Assembly (NCBI RefSeq): GCF_003122365.1
Contig: NZ_CP029254.1
Span: forward strand, 5,892,001 to 5,956,000
Direction of reading: 5' to 3'
From: Streptomyces spongiicola
GTDB taxonomy: Bacteria > Actinomycetota > Actinomycetes > Streptomycetales > Streptomycetaceae
Length of the DNA: 64,000 nucleotides
Positions 41,035-50,260 of this stretch are shown here, piece after piece. The notes under the pieces were generated by a model. The model had not been told where the DNA came from. It saw only the letters and a program-made list of their open reading frames with translations, and ran no database searches. Each line of letters opens with the position of its first letter. The stretch's first letter is position 1. Made by a program: the position numbers and the translations under genes.

Positions 41035-43197
41035 ATGATCCAGAGCAGTGCACCGCTTGTCATCCCAGGACCGCGAGACGGCTCCGCCGAACCACAGGGG
41101 CCCGTGGCCCCGGTGCCGCCTCGGCTCACCAAAGCGGTCATCCGCAACTTCCGGCTGCTCCGCAGAACCGAGCTTTCCTTCACGGACAAGGTGACACTGT
41201 GCGTCGGCCGCAACAACACGGGAAAGACCTCGCTGGCAAAACTGTTCGAATTCTTCGTGGCGAGGAAGAAGGCCGGGCTGCGCATCGAGGACTTCTCCGC
41301 CGACTGCTATGAGGAGTTCCTCGCCGCCCATCGCCTCTTCGCCTCGGGTGAGGCGGAGCAGGCGCGCGACACGATTCCGGCAGTCACCCTCACCCTCCAC
41401 ATCGCCTACGACAAGGACTGCGGCCAGTACGGACCCCTGGCCCCCTTCGTGGTGGACCTTGACCCCGACTGCTCCGAGGTGGTGATCAGGTTCGCCTTCG
41501 CGTTGGGGGACGGTGCCCTGACGGAGTTCTTCGGCGGCGTGCCGGTGGGACCGGATGCCACGGCCACGCTTGAGCAGCTGGGCAGGGGTATCCCGAAGCA
41601 CTTCGAGATGTCGGTGATGGCGGTCGACCCGACCGATGAGGCGAACGTCCGACCGGTCGACCTCGCGGACGTGCGCACCCTGGTGAGGGTGGACTTCGTC
41701 GAGGCGCAGCGAGGGCTGGACGACGAGAGCGACGGGCATGCCGCACCAATCGGAGCGGTCTTCGAGCAACTGCTGACCGCGGCGGAGAAGAGTCAGAACG
41801 CGACGTGGCTGGAGGAGCTCGCCGCGAACATCGACAGGACACTCGTGGACACCTCCGGCAGTCTCGACAGCAGCCTCCAAGAGGTCCGCGAACGGGTGGC
41901 GCCGACGTTGAAGGCATTCGGCTATCCGGGTCTGGCCAACCAGGAGTTCGTCACGGCCGCCCGGCTGGACTCCAAGAGGCTGCTCAGGAACTTCGCGCGC
42001 ATTCACTATCCGGGAGTGGCCGGTGTGCGGTTCCCGGAGTCGTACAACGGCCTCGGTACGCGGAACTTGGTGATGATTCTGCTCAGGCTCTTCACCTGCT
42101 ACCGCGACCACATGGCGACCTCTCCGGAGTCGGGGATCCATCTCGTCTTCCTGGAGGAACCGGAGGCCCATCTGCATCCGCAGATGCAGGAAGCGTTCAT
42201 CCAGCGACTCACGTACTCCGTCAATCTGTTCCCTCGGATCGACGCGGAGATGAGAGCGACGATGCCCGGGCAAGAGGGAGCGGTCGAGGAGAGCGGCACC
42301 GCAATCGACAGCAGCCCCCGGTGGAACGCTCAGTTCGTGGTGACCACCCACTCGGCACACGTGGCCAACCGGGGACACTTCTCCGACATCCGGTACTTCC
42401 GGAAGGAGGAGGACACCGTGGAGAGCGGAAGCGAGCCGGGGGCGGCCCGCACCGTCATCAAGGACCTGTCCCAGGTGACCGGCGACAACAGGTTTCTCCG
42501 CAAATACCTGACCCTCACCCGGGCCGACCTCTACTTCGCGGACAAGGTTATCCTCGTCGAGGGCGCCAGCGAGCGTATCTTCGTCCCGGCTGCGGAGGAG
42601 AAGCTGGCGGCGAGGAGGTCCGGAGAGACGCCCCAGCACCAGTACGTGACCTTGATGGAGGTCGGAGGGGCGCATGCCCACAGGTTCTATCCGCTGCTGA
42701 AGGTCCTCGGGATTCCAGCCCTGATCATCACGGATCTTGATTCCGTCGACGACAGGGAGCCCAAGAGCCGCAAATGTCTGGTGTCCGAATCCGGACGCAC
42801 GTCCAACCAGTCCATCAGGGCGTGGTCCCCCGAGATGGCCGACATCACGGTGGCCGAGCTGCTGCAGCTGGCCGATACGGACCCACCGATCTCCGGCGGC
42901 AGCATGTGCCTCGCCTACCAGGTGCCGGAGAAGCCCGGCGGTCCGTGCGGCCGCACCTTCGAGGACGCCTTCGCACTGGCCAACCGGTCCCTGTTCGGCA
43001 TCTCCGCAGGTGACGCTCCCGCCGGGGAACTGGAGAAACAGGCCCGTAGCAGCGTGGAGAGCAGGCGCAGCAAGGTCGACTTCGCCCTCGACTACGTCCT
43101 CGGAGAGCGCGACTGGGAGGTCCCGAAGTACATCAGGCGCGGCCTCGAGTGGCTCATGGCACAGGACGGGACGGCGACGAAGGCGGACGACGAGTGA
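41035..43197 (+). CDS. OLD-family ATP-dependent endonuclease (GajA-like)
   Basis: 720-aa protein with an N-terminal ABC-type ATPase and a C-terminal TOPRIM nuclease. Walker A GRNNTGKTS (residues 58-66); signature/Walker B region HLVFLEEPEAHLHPQMQ; sensor VVTTHSAHVAN. TOPRIM: VILVEGASERIFVP (Glu) and ALIITDLDSVDDRE (DxD). The OLD family includes phage P2 Old and GajA of the Gabija antiphage system. The next gene is a UvrD-like helicase overlapping as GTGA, which is exactly the Gabija arrangement. It is longer than typical GajA (about 580 aa) because of an insertion between the halves. Expected role: nucleotide-sensitive DNA cleavage during phage infection. Confidence 0.85.
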   Translation: MIQSSAPLVIPGPRDGSAEPQGPVAPVPPRLTKAVIRNFRLLRRTELSFTDKVTLCVGRNNTGKTSLAKLFEFFVARKKAGLRIEDFSADCYEEFLAAHRLFASGEAEQARDTIPAVTLTLHIAYDKDCGQYGPLAPFVVDLDPDCSEVVIRFAFALGDGALTEFFGGVPVGPDATATLEQLGRGIPKHFEMSVMAVDPTDEANVRPVDLADVRTLVRVDFVEAQRGLDDESDGHAAPIGAVFEQLLTAAEKSQNATWLEELAANIDRTLVDTSGSLDSSLQEVRERVAPTLKAFGYPGLANQEFVTAARLDSKRLLRNFARIHYPGVAGVRFPESYNGLGTRNLVMILLRLFTCYRDHMATSPESGIHLVFLEEPEAHLHPQMQEAFIQRLTYSVNLFPRIDAEMRATMPGQEGAVEESGTAIDSSPRWNAQFVVTTHSAHVANRGHFSDIRYFRKEEDTVESGSEPGAARTVIKDLSQVTGDNRFLRKYLTLTRADLYFADKVILVEGASERIFVPAAEEKLAARRSGETPQHQYVTLMEVGGAHAHRFYPLLKVLGIPALIITDLDSVDDREPKSRKCLVSESGRTSNQSIRAWSPEMADITVAELLQLADTDPPISGGSMCLAYQVPEKPGGPCGRTFEDAFALANRSLFGISAGDAPAGELEKQARSSVESRRSKVDFALDYVLGERDWEVPKYIRRGLEWLMAQDGTATKADDE

Positions 43198-45008
43198 CGA
43201 CCGAGGCGGAAGACGTCACGCGCACGATCCTGACGGCCCTCCGGGAGGGCCGTCACTTCAAGGTGGAGGCCGGCGCCGGAGCGGGCAAGACCAGCTCACT
43301 GATCGAGGCGCTCCGGAGCATCCTGGCCGACCGCGCCCGCTACCTCCCGCGGCCCCACCAGCGCGTCGCGTGCGTCACCTACACCAATGTGGCCCGCGAC
43401 GAAATCATCAGCCGTACCGACCGCAGTCCTTACGTGTTCGCCGAGACCATCCACGGCTTCCTGTGGCAGTTGCTCTCCCCTTTCCGTAAGCACCTGCTAC
43501 GCCACATCGTCGAGCTGGACCTCATGCCGTCGAAGATGGAGGGCCGTACCTCGCTGGACGGCTACACCGTCGAGTACAGCACCGGCTTCCAGAAAGTGGA
43601 CCACGACACCCGTCAGGTGCGGCTGGGGCACAACGACCTGCCTGTCCTCGCGAGGGCGTTCTTCGCTCTTCCCAAATTCCGGGCCCTGGCCGCCGACCGG
43701 TTCCCGATCGTCTTCGTGGACGAGTACCAGGACACCCCCGACGGCCTGGCGGAGGCCATGCTGGGAGCTCCGGACGATGAGGCCACCTCGCGCGGCCCCC
43801 TGTGCGGCTTCTTCGGGGACCACTGGCAGCAGATCTACGAGAACGCGTGCGGGGCACTCGAGGACACACGCCCGGTACAGGTCTTCAGACGGCGCAACCG
43901 CCGTTCGCAGCGCGCCGTCGTGAATTTCCTGAACACGATGCGTCCCGAACTGACACAGACCACGGCGCCAGAAGCGGGCGAGGGCACCGTCGCCATCTAT
44001 CACACCAACGAGTGGGCCGGGACGAGGCTCACCCACCACCGGAAGGGCCAAATCGGCTGGAACGCGGCCCACGCAGCCCGGAGGTGGGTACTTGACGACG
44101 TCCGCGACCGGTTCTGGAGCACCGGGGCATCCGGGCCCGATGAGCAGGGGGGAGCGGAAGAGCCCAGCACGAAGATCCTCATGCTCACGCACGAGACGAT
44201 CGCCGGCGAGCTGGGCTATCAGAAGCTTCACGGGGCATTTCGACGCAACGATTCCTACGTGAAGAAGGAGGACCACGCCATGGCCTTCTTCATGGATACG
44301 CTGGAACCGGCACTGCTCCACCACCGGAACAAGCGCTACGGCGCGATGTTCGACGCACTCGACCCACGTGGTCGTCCACCCATCAACTCGTCGGCTGACA
44401 AGCAGGAATGGATGGTGTTCCTGACGAAACTGGGGGAGGCCCGTAAGACGGGCACGGTCGGCGACGTCCTCGACCTCTGTCTTGAGCAGCAGCTCTTCGA
44501 CGGCCTGGGGAAGGTACGCGAGCGTCACCGTAAGGCCGTGTCACCATCCGGCACCGACCCGCAGGCTATGAGTGACGACAAGGCCGAAGCCCGGGCCGCG
44601 GCCCGGACGAAGGAGTACCAACAACTGCGCAAGGTGCCGTACGCGGAGTTGCTGGCGTTGAACGAACACCTCGGCGGCGGCACGCCCTTCGCCACACAAC
44701 ACGGAGTCAAGGGACTGGAGTTCAACCGGGTCCTCGCCGTGGTCAGCAAGGGACACTCCCGCTTCCAGATCCCCGAGATGCTGGCCAACTTCTCCCGGCG
44801 CGACGAACTGGTGGACAAGGAACTGGAGGCGTTCATCAGGGCACGCAACCTCTTCTACGTGGCATGCTCACGAGCCAGAGAGCACCTGGCCATCCTCTTC
44901 ACCACGAAACTCCAGCCCGCCTCACTGGACACCCTCCGGGAGTGGGTCGGCGAGTCGCGGATCACGTCGCTGCGGTTCGACGGGGACACGGTGGTGGGTG
45001 GCGAGTGA
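43194..45008 (+). CDS. UvrD/Rep-type superfamily 1 helicase (GajB-like)
   Basis: 604-aa SF1 helicase. Motif I EAGAGAGKTSS (residues 25-35), Ia CVTYTNVARDEI, II VFVDEYQDTPDGL, III CGFFGDHWQQIY, IV-like VFRRRNRRSQRAV, V GTPFATQHGVKGLEFNRV, VI NLFYVACSRAREHLAI. Start GTG 43194 overlaps the OLD nuclease stop (GTGA), so the two are translationally coupled. Together they match Gabija (GajA-GajB). A 140-residue region between motifs IV and V (about 300-470) is not recognised and may be a partner-binding insert. Confidence 0.87.
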   Translation: MTTEAEDVTRTILTALREGRHFKVEAGAGAGKTSSLIEALRSILADRARYLPRPHQRVACVTYTNVARDEIISRTDRSPYVFAETIHGFLWQLLSPFRKHLLRHIVELDLMPSKMEGRTSLDGYTVEYSTGFQKVDHDTRQVRLGHNDLPVLARAFFALPKFRALAADRFPIVFVDEYQDTPDGLAEAMLGAPDDEATSRGPLCGFFGDHWQQIYENACGALEDTRPVQVFRRRNRRSQRAVVNFLNTMRPELTQTTAPEAGEGTVAIYHTNEWAGTRLTHHRKGQIGWNAAHAARRWVLDDVRDRFWSTGASGPDEQGGAEEPSTKILMLTHETIAGELGYQKLHGAFRRNDSYVKKEDHAMAFFMDTLEPALLHHRNKRYGAMFDALDPRGRPPINSSADKQEWMVFLTKLGEARKTGTVGDVLDLCLEQQLFDGLGKVRERHRKAVSPSGTDPQAMSDDKAEARAAARTKEYQQLRKVPYAELLALNEHLGGGTPFATQHGVKGLEFNRVLAVVSKGHSRFQIPEMLANFSRRDELVDKELEAFIRARNLFYVACSRAREHLAILFTTKLQPASLDTLREWVGESRITSLRFDGDTVVGGE

Positions 45009-45093
45009 GGGAGTGAGGCAGGTCGGACGGATCCCCGGTCCGGCCCGGACAAGGGAGGCCCTCGGCTGCCGGTCGCCCGGATACGATCCCCTC

Positions 45094-46260
45094 ATGACGA
45101 CCCCGGACACCCCCCAGCCGCCGAAGATCACGGAGGAGCACTTCCTCGACACGGGCACCGGGGTCGAGGCGGAGACCGAGGCCGAGGACGCGCCCCCGGA
45201 GATCGACAGGCCGTGGAACCCGGAGCAGATCCGGGTCAACACCAAGCAGTTCTCGCTGCGCAACGCCCTGGACATGATCGAGGACGGATCGCTGGAGCTG
45301 GCCCCGGACTTCCAGCGCGGCCGGGTGTGGAAACCCAGGCAGAAGTCGCGGCTCATCGAATCCGTGCTCCTGCAGATCCCGCTCCCCGCCTTCTACTTCG
45401 CCGAGGACACCGACGGGCTCATGCGCGTGGTCGACGGCCTCCAGCGCCTGTCGACCATCCACGACTTCGTACGCGGGGGAGAGGAACGAGGGTTCCCGCT
45501 CAAGGGACTCGAGTACCTGCAGGGCACGGTGGAGGGAAAGCGTTTCGAGGACCTCCCCGCTCCGTGGAAGCGGCGCATCTACAACACCCAGATCGTCACC
45601 AACGTCATCGACCCGACGACTCCGCCGGACGTCATGTACGACATCTTCAAGCGCATCAACACGGGCGGCACGCCCCTGAACGCGCAGGAGATCCGGCACT
45701 GCATGAGCAAAGGCCGCAGTCGGACCGTCCTGCGGGAGATGACCTCCACGGCGGAGTTCAACGCGGCGACCGACAACATGGGCGGCCACATCCGGATGAA
45801 CGACCGGGAGATGGCCCTGCGTTTCGCCGCTTTCTGGTTGATGGGTACGAAGGGTTACGCGAAGTACGCCGCGATGGACCCCTTCCTCCAGCACACCACC
45901 ACGGTGCTGGACCGTACGGAGGAGGGGGACGCCACGGTCGACGCGCTCATGGCCGATTTCCGCAAGGCCATGGTGAACGCCCGCTTGGTCTTCGGCGATC
46001 AGGCGTTCCGCAAGTGGCCGCTCGAGTTGTCCGGCCGGAACCCGATCAACCGGGCGCTCTTCGAGGCATGGTCGATCGCCCTCGCCCGGTACGAGGCCAC
46101 GGACCTCGAACAGCGCCGCGAAGCGATCGTTGAGGCCGCACGCTTCCTGATGACGAACGACTACCCGTACCTGGAGGCCATCACCTCCTCCACGGGCGAC
46201 GTCCGCCGGGTGATGCTCCGTTTCGATGTCACCGCCCAGGTCACGGAGGCCGGTGGGTGA
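45094..46260 (+). CDS. DUF262 (GmrSD N-terminal / ParB-like) domain protein
   Basis: 388-aa protein with a DUF262 domain: FSLRNALDMIEDGSLELAPDFQRGRVWKPRQKSRLIESVLLQIPLP, FYFAEDTDGLMRVVDGLQRLSTI (the ParB-like DGxQR motif, here DGLQRL), and FKRINTGGTPLNAQEIRHC. In GmrSD and related systems this domain is an NTP-dependent sensor or nuclease of modified phage DNA. No GmrD-type HNH domain (DUF1524) is attached, so the effector may be a partner. ATG 45094 is 85 bp after the helicase. Its stop overlaps the next ATPase gene as GTGA. Confidence 0.83.
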   Translation: MTTPDTPQPPKITEEHFLDTGTGVEAETEAEDAPPEIDRPWNPEQIRVNTKQFSLRNALDMIEDGSLELAPDFQRGRVWKPRQKSRLIESVLLQIPLPAFYFAEDTDGLMRVVDGLQRLSTIHDFVRGGEERGFPLKGLEYLQGTVEGKRFEDLPAPWKRRIYNTQIVTNVIDPTTPPDVMYDIFKRINTGGTPLNAQEIRHCMSKGRSRTVLREMTSTAEFNAATDNMGGHIRMNDREMALRFAAFWLMGTKGYAKYAAMDPFLQHTTTVLDRTEEGDATVDALMADFRKAMVNARLVFGDQAFRKWPLELSGRNPINRALFEAWSIALARYEATDLEQRREAIVEAARFLMTNDYPYLEAITSSTGDVRRVMLRFDVTAQVTEAGG

Positions 46261-47369
46261 TCACCTCCCTGCGCGTCCGGTACTTCAAACGCTTCGCCGA
46301 CGCCTCCTTCGCCCTGCGCCCCCTCACCGTGCTCACCGGACTCAACGGAACGGGGAAGAGCACCACCGTCCAGAGCCTGCTGCTGGCCCGCCAGCTCGCG
46401 GACGCGCCGGCCGGTCGAGTGGTCCAGCTCAATGGCCCCTACGGACTCGCCCTGGGCGAAGCACACGAGGTGCTGCACCCGGACGCCCCCGACTCCACCA
46501 TCGAGATCGAGATCGCGGGCGACGGAGCCGAGGTACCCGGCCTGCACCGCTTCACGGTCCCCGACGAGCAGGCCCTCTACCTGAGGGTGGCCGAGAACAG
46601 CGAGTCCCCGCCCGCGGAACTGTGCGGCAGGGGCAGCGCGTTCACCTACCTGTGCGCCGAGCGCCTCGGCCCCCGCGACCAGCTGGGCGTCTCTGCGGAG
46701 CATCCCGACCTGCTCGGAGTCGGCGTGCGGGGGGAGTACACCGCGCAGGTACTCGCCCTGCACGAGACCCGGGTGGTGGGTGAGCCCTTGCTCCACCCGA
46801 CGACCCGTAACACCCACAACGTCACCACCCTGCGTACGCAGGTGGAAACCTGGGCCTCCGACATCATCCGCCCCATTAAGATCACCGCACAGTGGCCGCC
46901 CGGCATCACGGCGAGCACCATCCGCTTCCAGGAACCGGGCCTGCTGAGCGAGCCGATCCGCCCGGCCAACATGGGCTTCGGATTCTCCTACGCCCTGCCC
47001 GTGATCGTCGCCGGCCTTCTCACCGGTCCGGGGGACCTGCTGATCGTCGAGAACCCGGAGGCGCATCTCCACCCCGGCGGCCAGTCCAAGCTGGGCGGCT
47101 TCCTCGCCCGGGTCGCCGGGGCCGGCGCGCAGGTGGTCGTAGAGACGCACAGCGACCACGTCCTCAACGGGGCGCGACTGGCCGTGGCGGAGGAACGGAT
47201 CCTGCGGCCCGAGGACGCGATCGTGCACTACTTCGGCGAGGAGGAAGCCGGTTCCGTGCCCATCGAGTTCACCGCGAAGGGCGAACTGACCGAGTGGCCG
47301 CGAGGCTTCTTCGACCAGATCGAACAGGACTTGGGGAGGCTGGCGCGTGCCAGGCGCAGGGAACGGTGA
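46257..47369 (+). CDS. DUF3696-type SMC/ABC-like ATPase
   Basis: 370-aa AAA-15/ABC-like ATPase: Walker A TGLNGTGKSTTVQ (residues ~27-39), GFGFSYALPVIVAGLL as the signature helix, Walker B DLLIVENPEAHLHPGGQ, and VVVETHSDHVLNGARLAV. The C-terminal FTAKGELTEWPRGFFDQ fits DUF3696. Such ATPases occur with nuclease partners in defence loci (Septu PtuA and retron ATPases are distant relatives). GTG start 46257 overlaps the DUF262 stop; its own end overlaps the next gene by 23 bp. It is probably the motor/sensor of a three-protein complex. Confidence 0.83.
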   Translation: MITSLRVRYFKRFADASFALRPLTVLTGLNGTGKSTTVQSLLLARQLADAPAGRVVQLNGPYGLALGEAHEVLHPDAPDSTIEIEIAGDGAEVPGLHRFTVPDEQALYLRVAENSESPPAELCGRGSAFTYLCAERLGPRDQLGVSAEHPDLLGVGVRGEYTAQVLALHETRVVGEPLLHPTTRNTHNVTTLRTQVETWASDIIRPIKITAQWPPGITASTIRFQEPGLLSEPIRPANMGFGFSYALPVIVAGLLTGPGDLLIVENPEAHLHPGGQSKLGGFLARVAGAGAQVVVETHSDHVLNGARLAVAEERILRPEDAIVHYFGEEEAGSVPIEFTAKGELTEWPRGFFDQIEQDLGRLARARRRER

Positions 47370-48324
47370 GTCCTACCGGATCGTCGTGGACGAGTCGTCC
47401 TTCGACTTCAGGGGGCTGACGGAGGAGCGGTTGACCGACCTGCTGGACGATTTCAGCGACACCCTGGAGGAGTTATCCGAACAGCATCCGGTCGCCGTCT
47501 CGCCGTGGTGGGTGGAGGCGGAGTGCGCGGACGACCGGAAGCTCTACGACGTCCTGTACGAGGGGGAGACGCCGCGCGCCGGACGTGACGCGCGACTGAG
47601 AATGGTCCGTCTCATGGACCGCTGCCCCACCTGGGACACGGATCTTCCCGGCCTGCCCGACCGGGTCGAAGTGGCGGGCACCGCCCATGACCTTGCCTGG
47701 TCCCTCTGCTACGCCTGGTGGCGGACGCGGCGGAGGCACCACGTTGCCTGCCTGGTCTTCCCCGTCCGGGACCGCCGCGGCTGGCTCCCGCTCTCCGCGA
47801 GCGACGGGACGACCGACGAGCCGGTGGCCGAGGATGTCTTCCACCTCGTCGAGGCGCCCGCGCTGTCCGAGTTCTGGCGTTCTCTTTTCAGGCGGGAGGA
47901 CATAGCGGAGCAGGGCTTCTTCGACCGTGCCCGCCGGAGCTTCCCGGAACTGGTCTTCGCAGACTCCCTCTCCTTCCGCAAATTCGACGGCTCCTACGCG
48001 GAGATGCGTGACTGGGTCGTGCGGCTCCTGGGTGTGGTGCACGACCACTTCGCCGAGGCCCTGGCCCTGCACTCGGGGCAGCCGCATCAGGTGCAGGCCG
48101 AACTGGGTCGTTTCGGCCTGGACCTGTCCCCCGAGAGCCCCAACACTCGCTCCAAGCCCGGAATCATGAAGCAGCGCGACGTCGACCACGAGGGCGAGAC
48201 CTACCGCTGCGAGTGGCACGGCAAGAAGGAACGGCACCGCAACCGCGTCCACTTCAGTCTCCCCGAACCCCGCCTCAGCGGTCGCATCCTCATCGGTATC
48301 TTCGTGGACCATCTGGACACCTGA
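47347..48324 (+). CDS. Unrecognised third component of the DUF262-ATPase unit
   Basis: 325-aa acidic soluble protein of no family I recognise. GTG 47347 lies inside the ATPase gene, giving a 23-bp overlap and strong linkage. Notable segments: AHDLAWSLCYAWWRTRRRHH, FPVRDRRGWLPLSASDGTTD, FADSLSFRKFDGSYAEMRDW, and a conserved-looking C-terminus CEWHGKKERHRNRVHFSLPE followed by GRILIGIFVDHL. The His/Glu-rich EWHGKKERHRNR stretch could be a nuclease active site, but this is a guess. Position and coupling suggest it is the effector or specificity factor of the system. Confidence 0.7.
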   Translation: MPGAGNGESYRIVVDESSFDFRGLTEERLTDLLDDFSDTLEELSEQHPVAVSPWWVEAECADDRKLYDVLYEGETPRAGRDARLRMVRLMDRCPTWDTDLPGLPDRVEVAGTAHDLAWSLCYAWWRTRRRHHVACLVFPVRDRRGWLPLSASDGTTDEPVAEDVFHLVEAPALSEFWRSLFRREDIAEQGFFDRARRSFPELVFADSLSFRKFDGSYAEMRDWVVRLLGVVHDHFAEALALHSGQPHQVQAELGRFGLDLSPESPNTRSKPGIMKQRDVDHEGETYRCEWHGKKERHRNRVHFSLPEPRLSGRILIGIFVDHLDT

Positions 48325-48719
48325 GCACGGGGAAGGGAAACGCGCTCCCGCACTGCGCGTACCCGCACCCGTGGGGGACACGCCTCCATCGTGACTGCAG
48401 GGCAGCGGCAAGGTTCATGATGCGCGAGCTTGCTTCCGCAGTGAGATGGGCTCGTGGAGGGTGCATGAGTGTGACCGTAAGGCAGTGAGTCGACCACCCG
48501 GCCCCCCTTCTCCTCGTCCATACGTTGTTCAGGCCGACGCCCTGCCTGTGGCCCATCACGTGTGTAGTGCCGGGCAATCCGTCCCCCAGCCCCTGAGGCC
48601 GACAGCCTCCTGACTCGGCCCAAGAGTCCCTGAGCAGTCCCACAGGCGAAGCCGAACCCCCTCCTGGCTCGCATGAATGCAGATCAGGAGGGGTGTAACG
48701 GCGTTGATTCCGACGGCTT
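48325..48719. other. Right end of the island before murA
   Basis: 395 bp of moderately lower GC with no supportable gene, between convergent genes. It ends with a 9-bp-stem hairpin (48658-48693) and then the murA stop. Short similarity to the left island flank (AGTCCC…CCCACAGG-type words) is present but weak. Confidence 0.5.
48658..48693. terminator. Stem-loop downstream of murA inside the island end
   Basis: CCCCTCCTG (48658-48666) pairs perfectly with CAGGAGGGG (48685-48693) around an 18-base loop, 27 bp past the murA stop. It could serve as the replacement terminator supplied by the island after the original hairpin was displaced. Confidence 0.6.
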
Positions 48720-48736
48720 TCAGATGTCGCGGAAGA
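48720..48736. repeat. Right direct repeat (attachment-like), murA 3' end
   Basis: The last codons and stop of murA on the minus strand, matching 38920-38936 at 16 of 17 positions. It marks the right boundary of the 9.8-kb island. Confidence 0.7.
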
Positions 48737-50249
48737 TCTCGATCTGCGCGCCGACCGAGTTGAGGCGCTCCGCCAGCTCCTCGTAACCGCGGTTGATGAC
48801 ATAGACGTTGCGCAGCACCGAGGTGCCCTCGGCCGCCATCATCGCGAGCAGGACCACCACGGCCGGACGCAGCGCCGGCGGGCACATCATCTCGGCGGCC
48901 CGCCAGCGGGTGGGGCCCTCGACGAGGACGCGGTGCGGGTCGAGGAGCTGGAGCCGGCCGCCGAGGCGGTTGAGGTCGGTGAGGTAGATGGCGCGGTTGT
49001 CGTAGACCCAGTCGTGGATGAGGGTCTGCCCCTGGGCCACGGCCGCGATCGCCGCGAAGAACGGCACGTTGTCGATGTTGAGGCCGGGGAAGGGCATCGG
49101 GTGGATCTTGTCGATCGGCGCCTCCAGCTTGGAGGGCCGGACGGTCAGGTCCACCAGCCGGGTCCGTCCGTTGTCGGCGGTGTACTCGGGGGTGCGGTCG
49201 TGGTCGAGGCCCATCTCCTCCAGCACCGCGAGTTCGATCTCCAGGAACTCGATCGGCACCCGGCGGATCGTCAGCTGCGACTCGGTGACGACGGCGGCCG
49301 CGATCAGGCTCATCGCCTCGACCGGGTCCTCGGAGGGGGAGTAGTCGACGTCCACGTCGATCTCGGGTACGCCGTGGACGGTCAGCGTGGTCGTGCCGAT
49401 GCCGTCGACCCGTACGCCCAGGGCCTCCAGGAAGAAGCACAGGTCCTGGACCATGTAGTTGGAGGAGGCGTTGCGGATCACGGTGATGCCGTCGTGGCGG
49501 GCGGCGGCCAGCAGCGCGTTCTCGGTCACCGTGTCGCCGCGCTCGGTCAGCACGATCGGGCGGTCGGGGGCGACCGAGCGCTCGACGGCCGCGTGGTAGA
49601 GGCCTTCCGTCGCGGTGATGTCCAGGCCGAAGCGGCGCAGCGCGATCATGTGCGGCTCGATGGTGCGGGTGCCGAGGTCGCAGCCTCCGGCGTACGGCAG
49701 GCGGAAGCGGTCCATCCGGTGCAGCAGCGGGCCGAGGAACATGATGATCGAGCGGGTCCGGCGCGCGGCCTCCGCGTCGATGGCGTCCATGTCGAGCCGG
49801 GCCGGGGGGACGATCTCGAGGTCGGTGCCGTCGTTGATCCAGCGGGTGCGGACGCCGATGGAGTGCAGCACCTCCAGCAGCCGGTAGACCTCCTCGATGC
49901 GCGCGACCCGGCGCAGTACGGTGCGGCCCTTGTTCAGCAGTGACCCGCAGAGCAGTGCGACGCAGGCGTTCTTGCTCGTCTTGACGTCGATGGCACCGGA
50001 GAGGCGGCGCCTGCCGACGACCCGCAGATGCATGGGACCGGCGTAGCCGAGTGACACGATCTCGCTGTCGAGCGCCTCTCCGATCCGGGCGATCATCTCA
50101 AGGCTGATGTTCTGATTGCCGCGCTCGATGCGGTTGACGGCGCTCTGGCTGGTGCCGAGTGCGTCGGCGAGCTGCGACTGCGTCCAGCCACGATGTTGAC
50201 GGGCGTCACGGATGAGCTTGCCGATGCGTACGAGGTAGTCGTCTGCCAT
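48720..50249 (-). CDS. murA: HTH-fused UDP-GlcNAc 1-carboxyvinyltransferase (MurA family)
   Basis: 509-aa protein with an N-terminal XRE helix-turn-helix (residues ~5-65: IGKLIRDARQHRGWTQSQLA, DALGTSQSAVNRIERGNQNI) joined to an EPSP-synthase-type domain (~75-505). The catalytic Cys of MurA is conserved in PYAGGCDLGTRTIEPH, and KTSKNACVALLCGSLLNKG is the N-terminal lid strand with KxxxN. MurA transfers enolpyruvate from PEP to UDP-GlcNAc, the first committed step of peptidoglycan synthesis. The HTH form is a streptomycete paralogue whose true substrate is less certain. A palindrome lies 12 bp upstream of ATG 50249, suggesting self-regulation. Its 3' end is the integration point of the island. 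Confidence 0.9.
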   Translation of the reverse strand: MADDYLVRIGKLIRDARQHRGWTQSQLADALGTSQSAVNRIERGNQNISLEMIARIGEALDSEIVSLGYAGPMHLRVVGRRRLSGAIDVKTSKNACVALLCGSLLNKGRTVLRRVARIEEVYRLLEVLHSIGVRTRWINDGTDLEIVPPARLDMDAIDAEAARRTRSIIMFLGPLLHRMDRFRLPYAGGCDLGTRTIEPHMIALRRFGLDITATEGLYHAAVERSVAPDRPIVLTERGDTVTENALLAAARHDGITVIRNASSNYMVQDLCFFLEALGVRVDGIGTTTLTVHGVPEIDVDVDYSPSEDPVEAMSLIAAAVVTESQLTIRRVPIEFLEIELAVLEEMGLDHDRTPEYTADNGRTRLVDLTVRPSKLEAPIDKIHPMPFPGLNIDNVPFFAAIAAVAQGQTLIHDWVYDNRAIYLTDLNRLGGRLQLLDPHRVLVEGPTRWRAAEMMCPPALRPAVVVLLAMMAAEGTSVLRNVYVINRGYEELAERLNSVGAQIEIFRDI

Positions 50250-50260
50250 GGGGGAAGGCT

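Noticed and set aside
38920..48736. Search for a tRNA or integrase marking the island as a classical ICE
   Set aside because: No tRNA-like fold with a TTCRA loop and no integrase motif were seen, so the site-specific integration claim rests only on the direct repeat and the displaced terminator.
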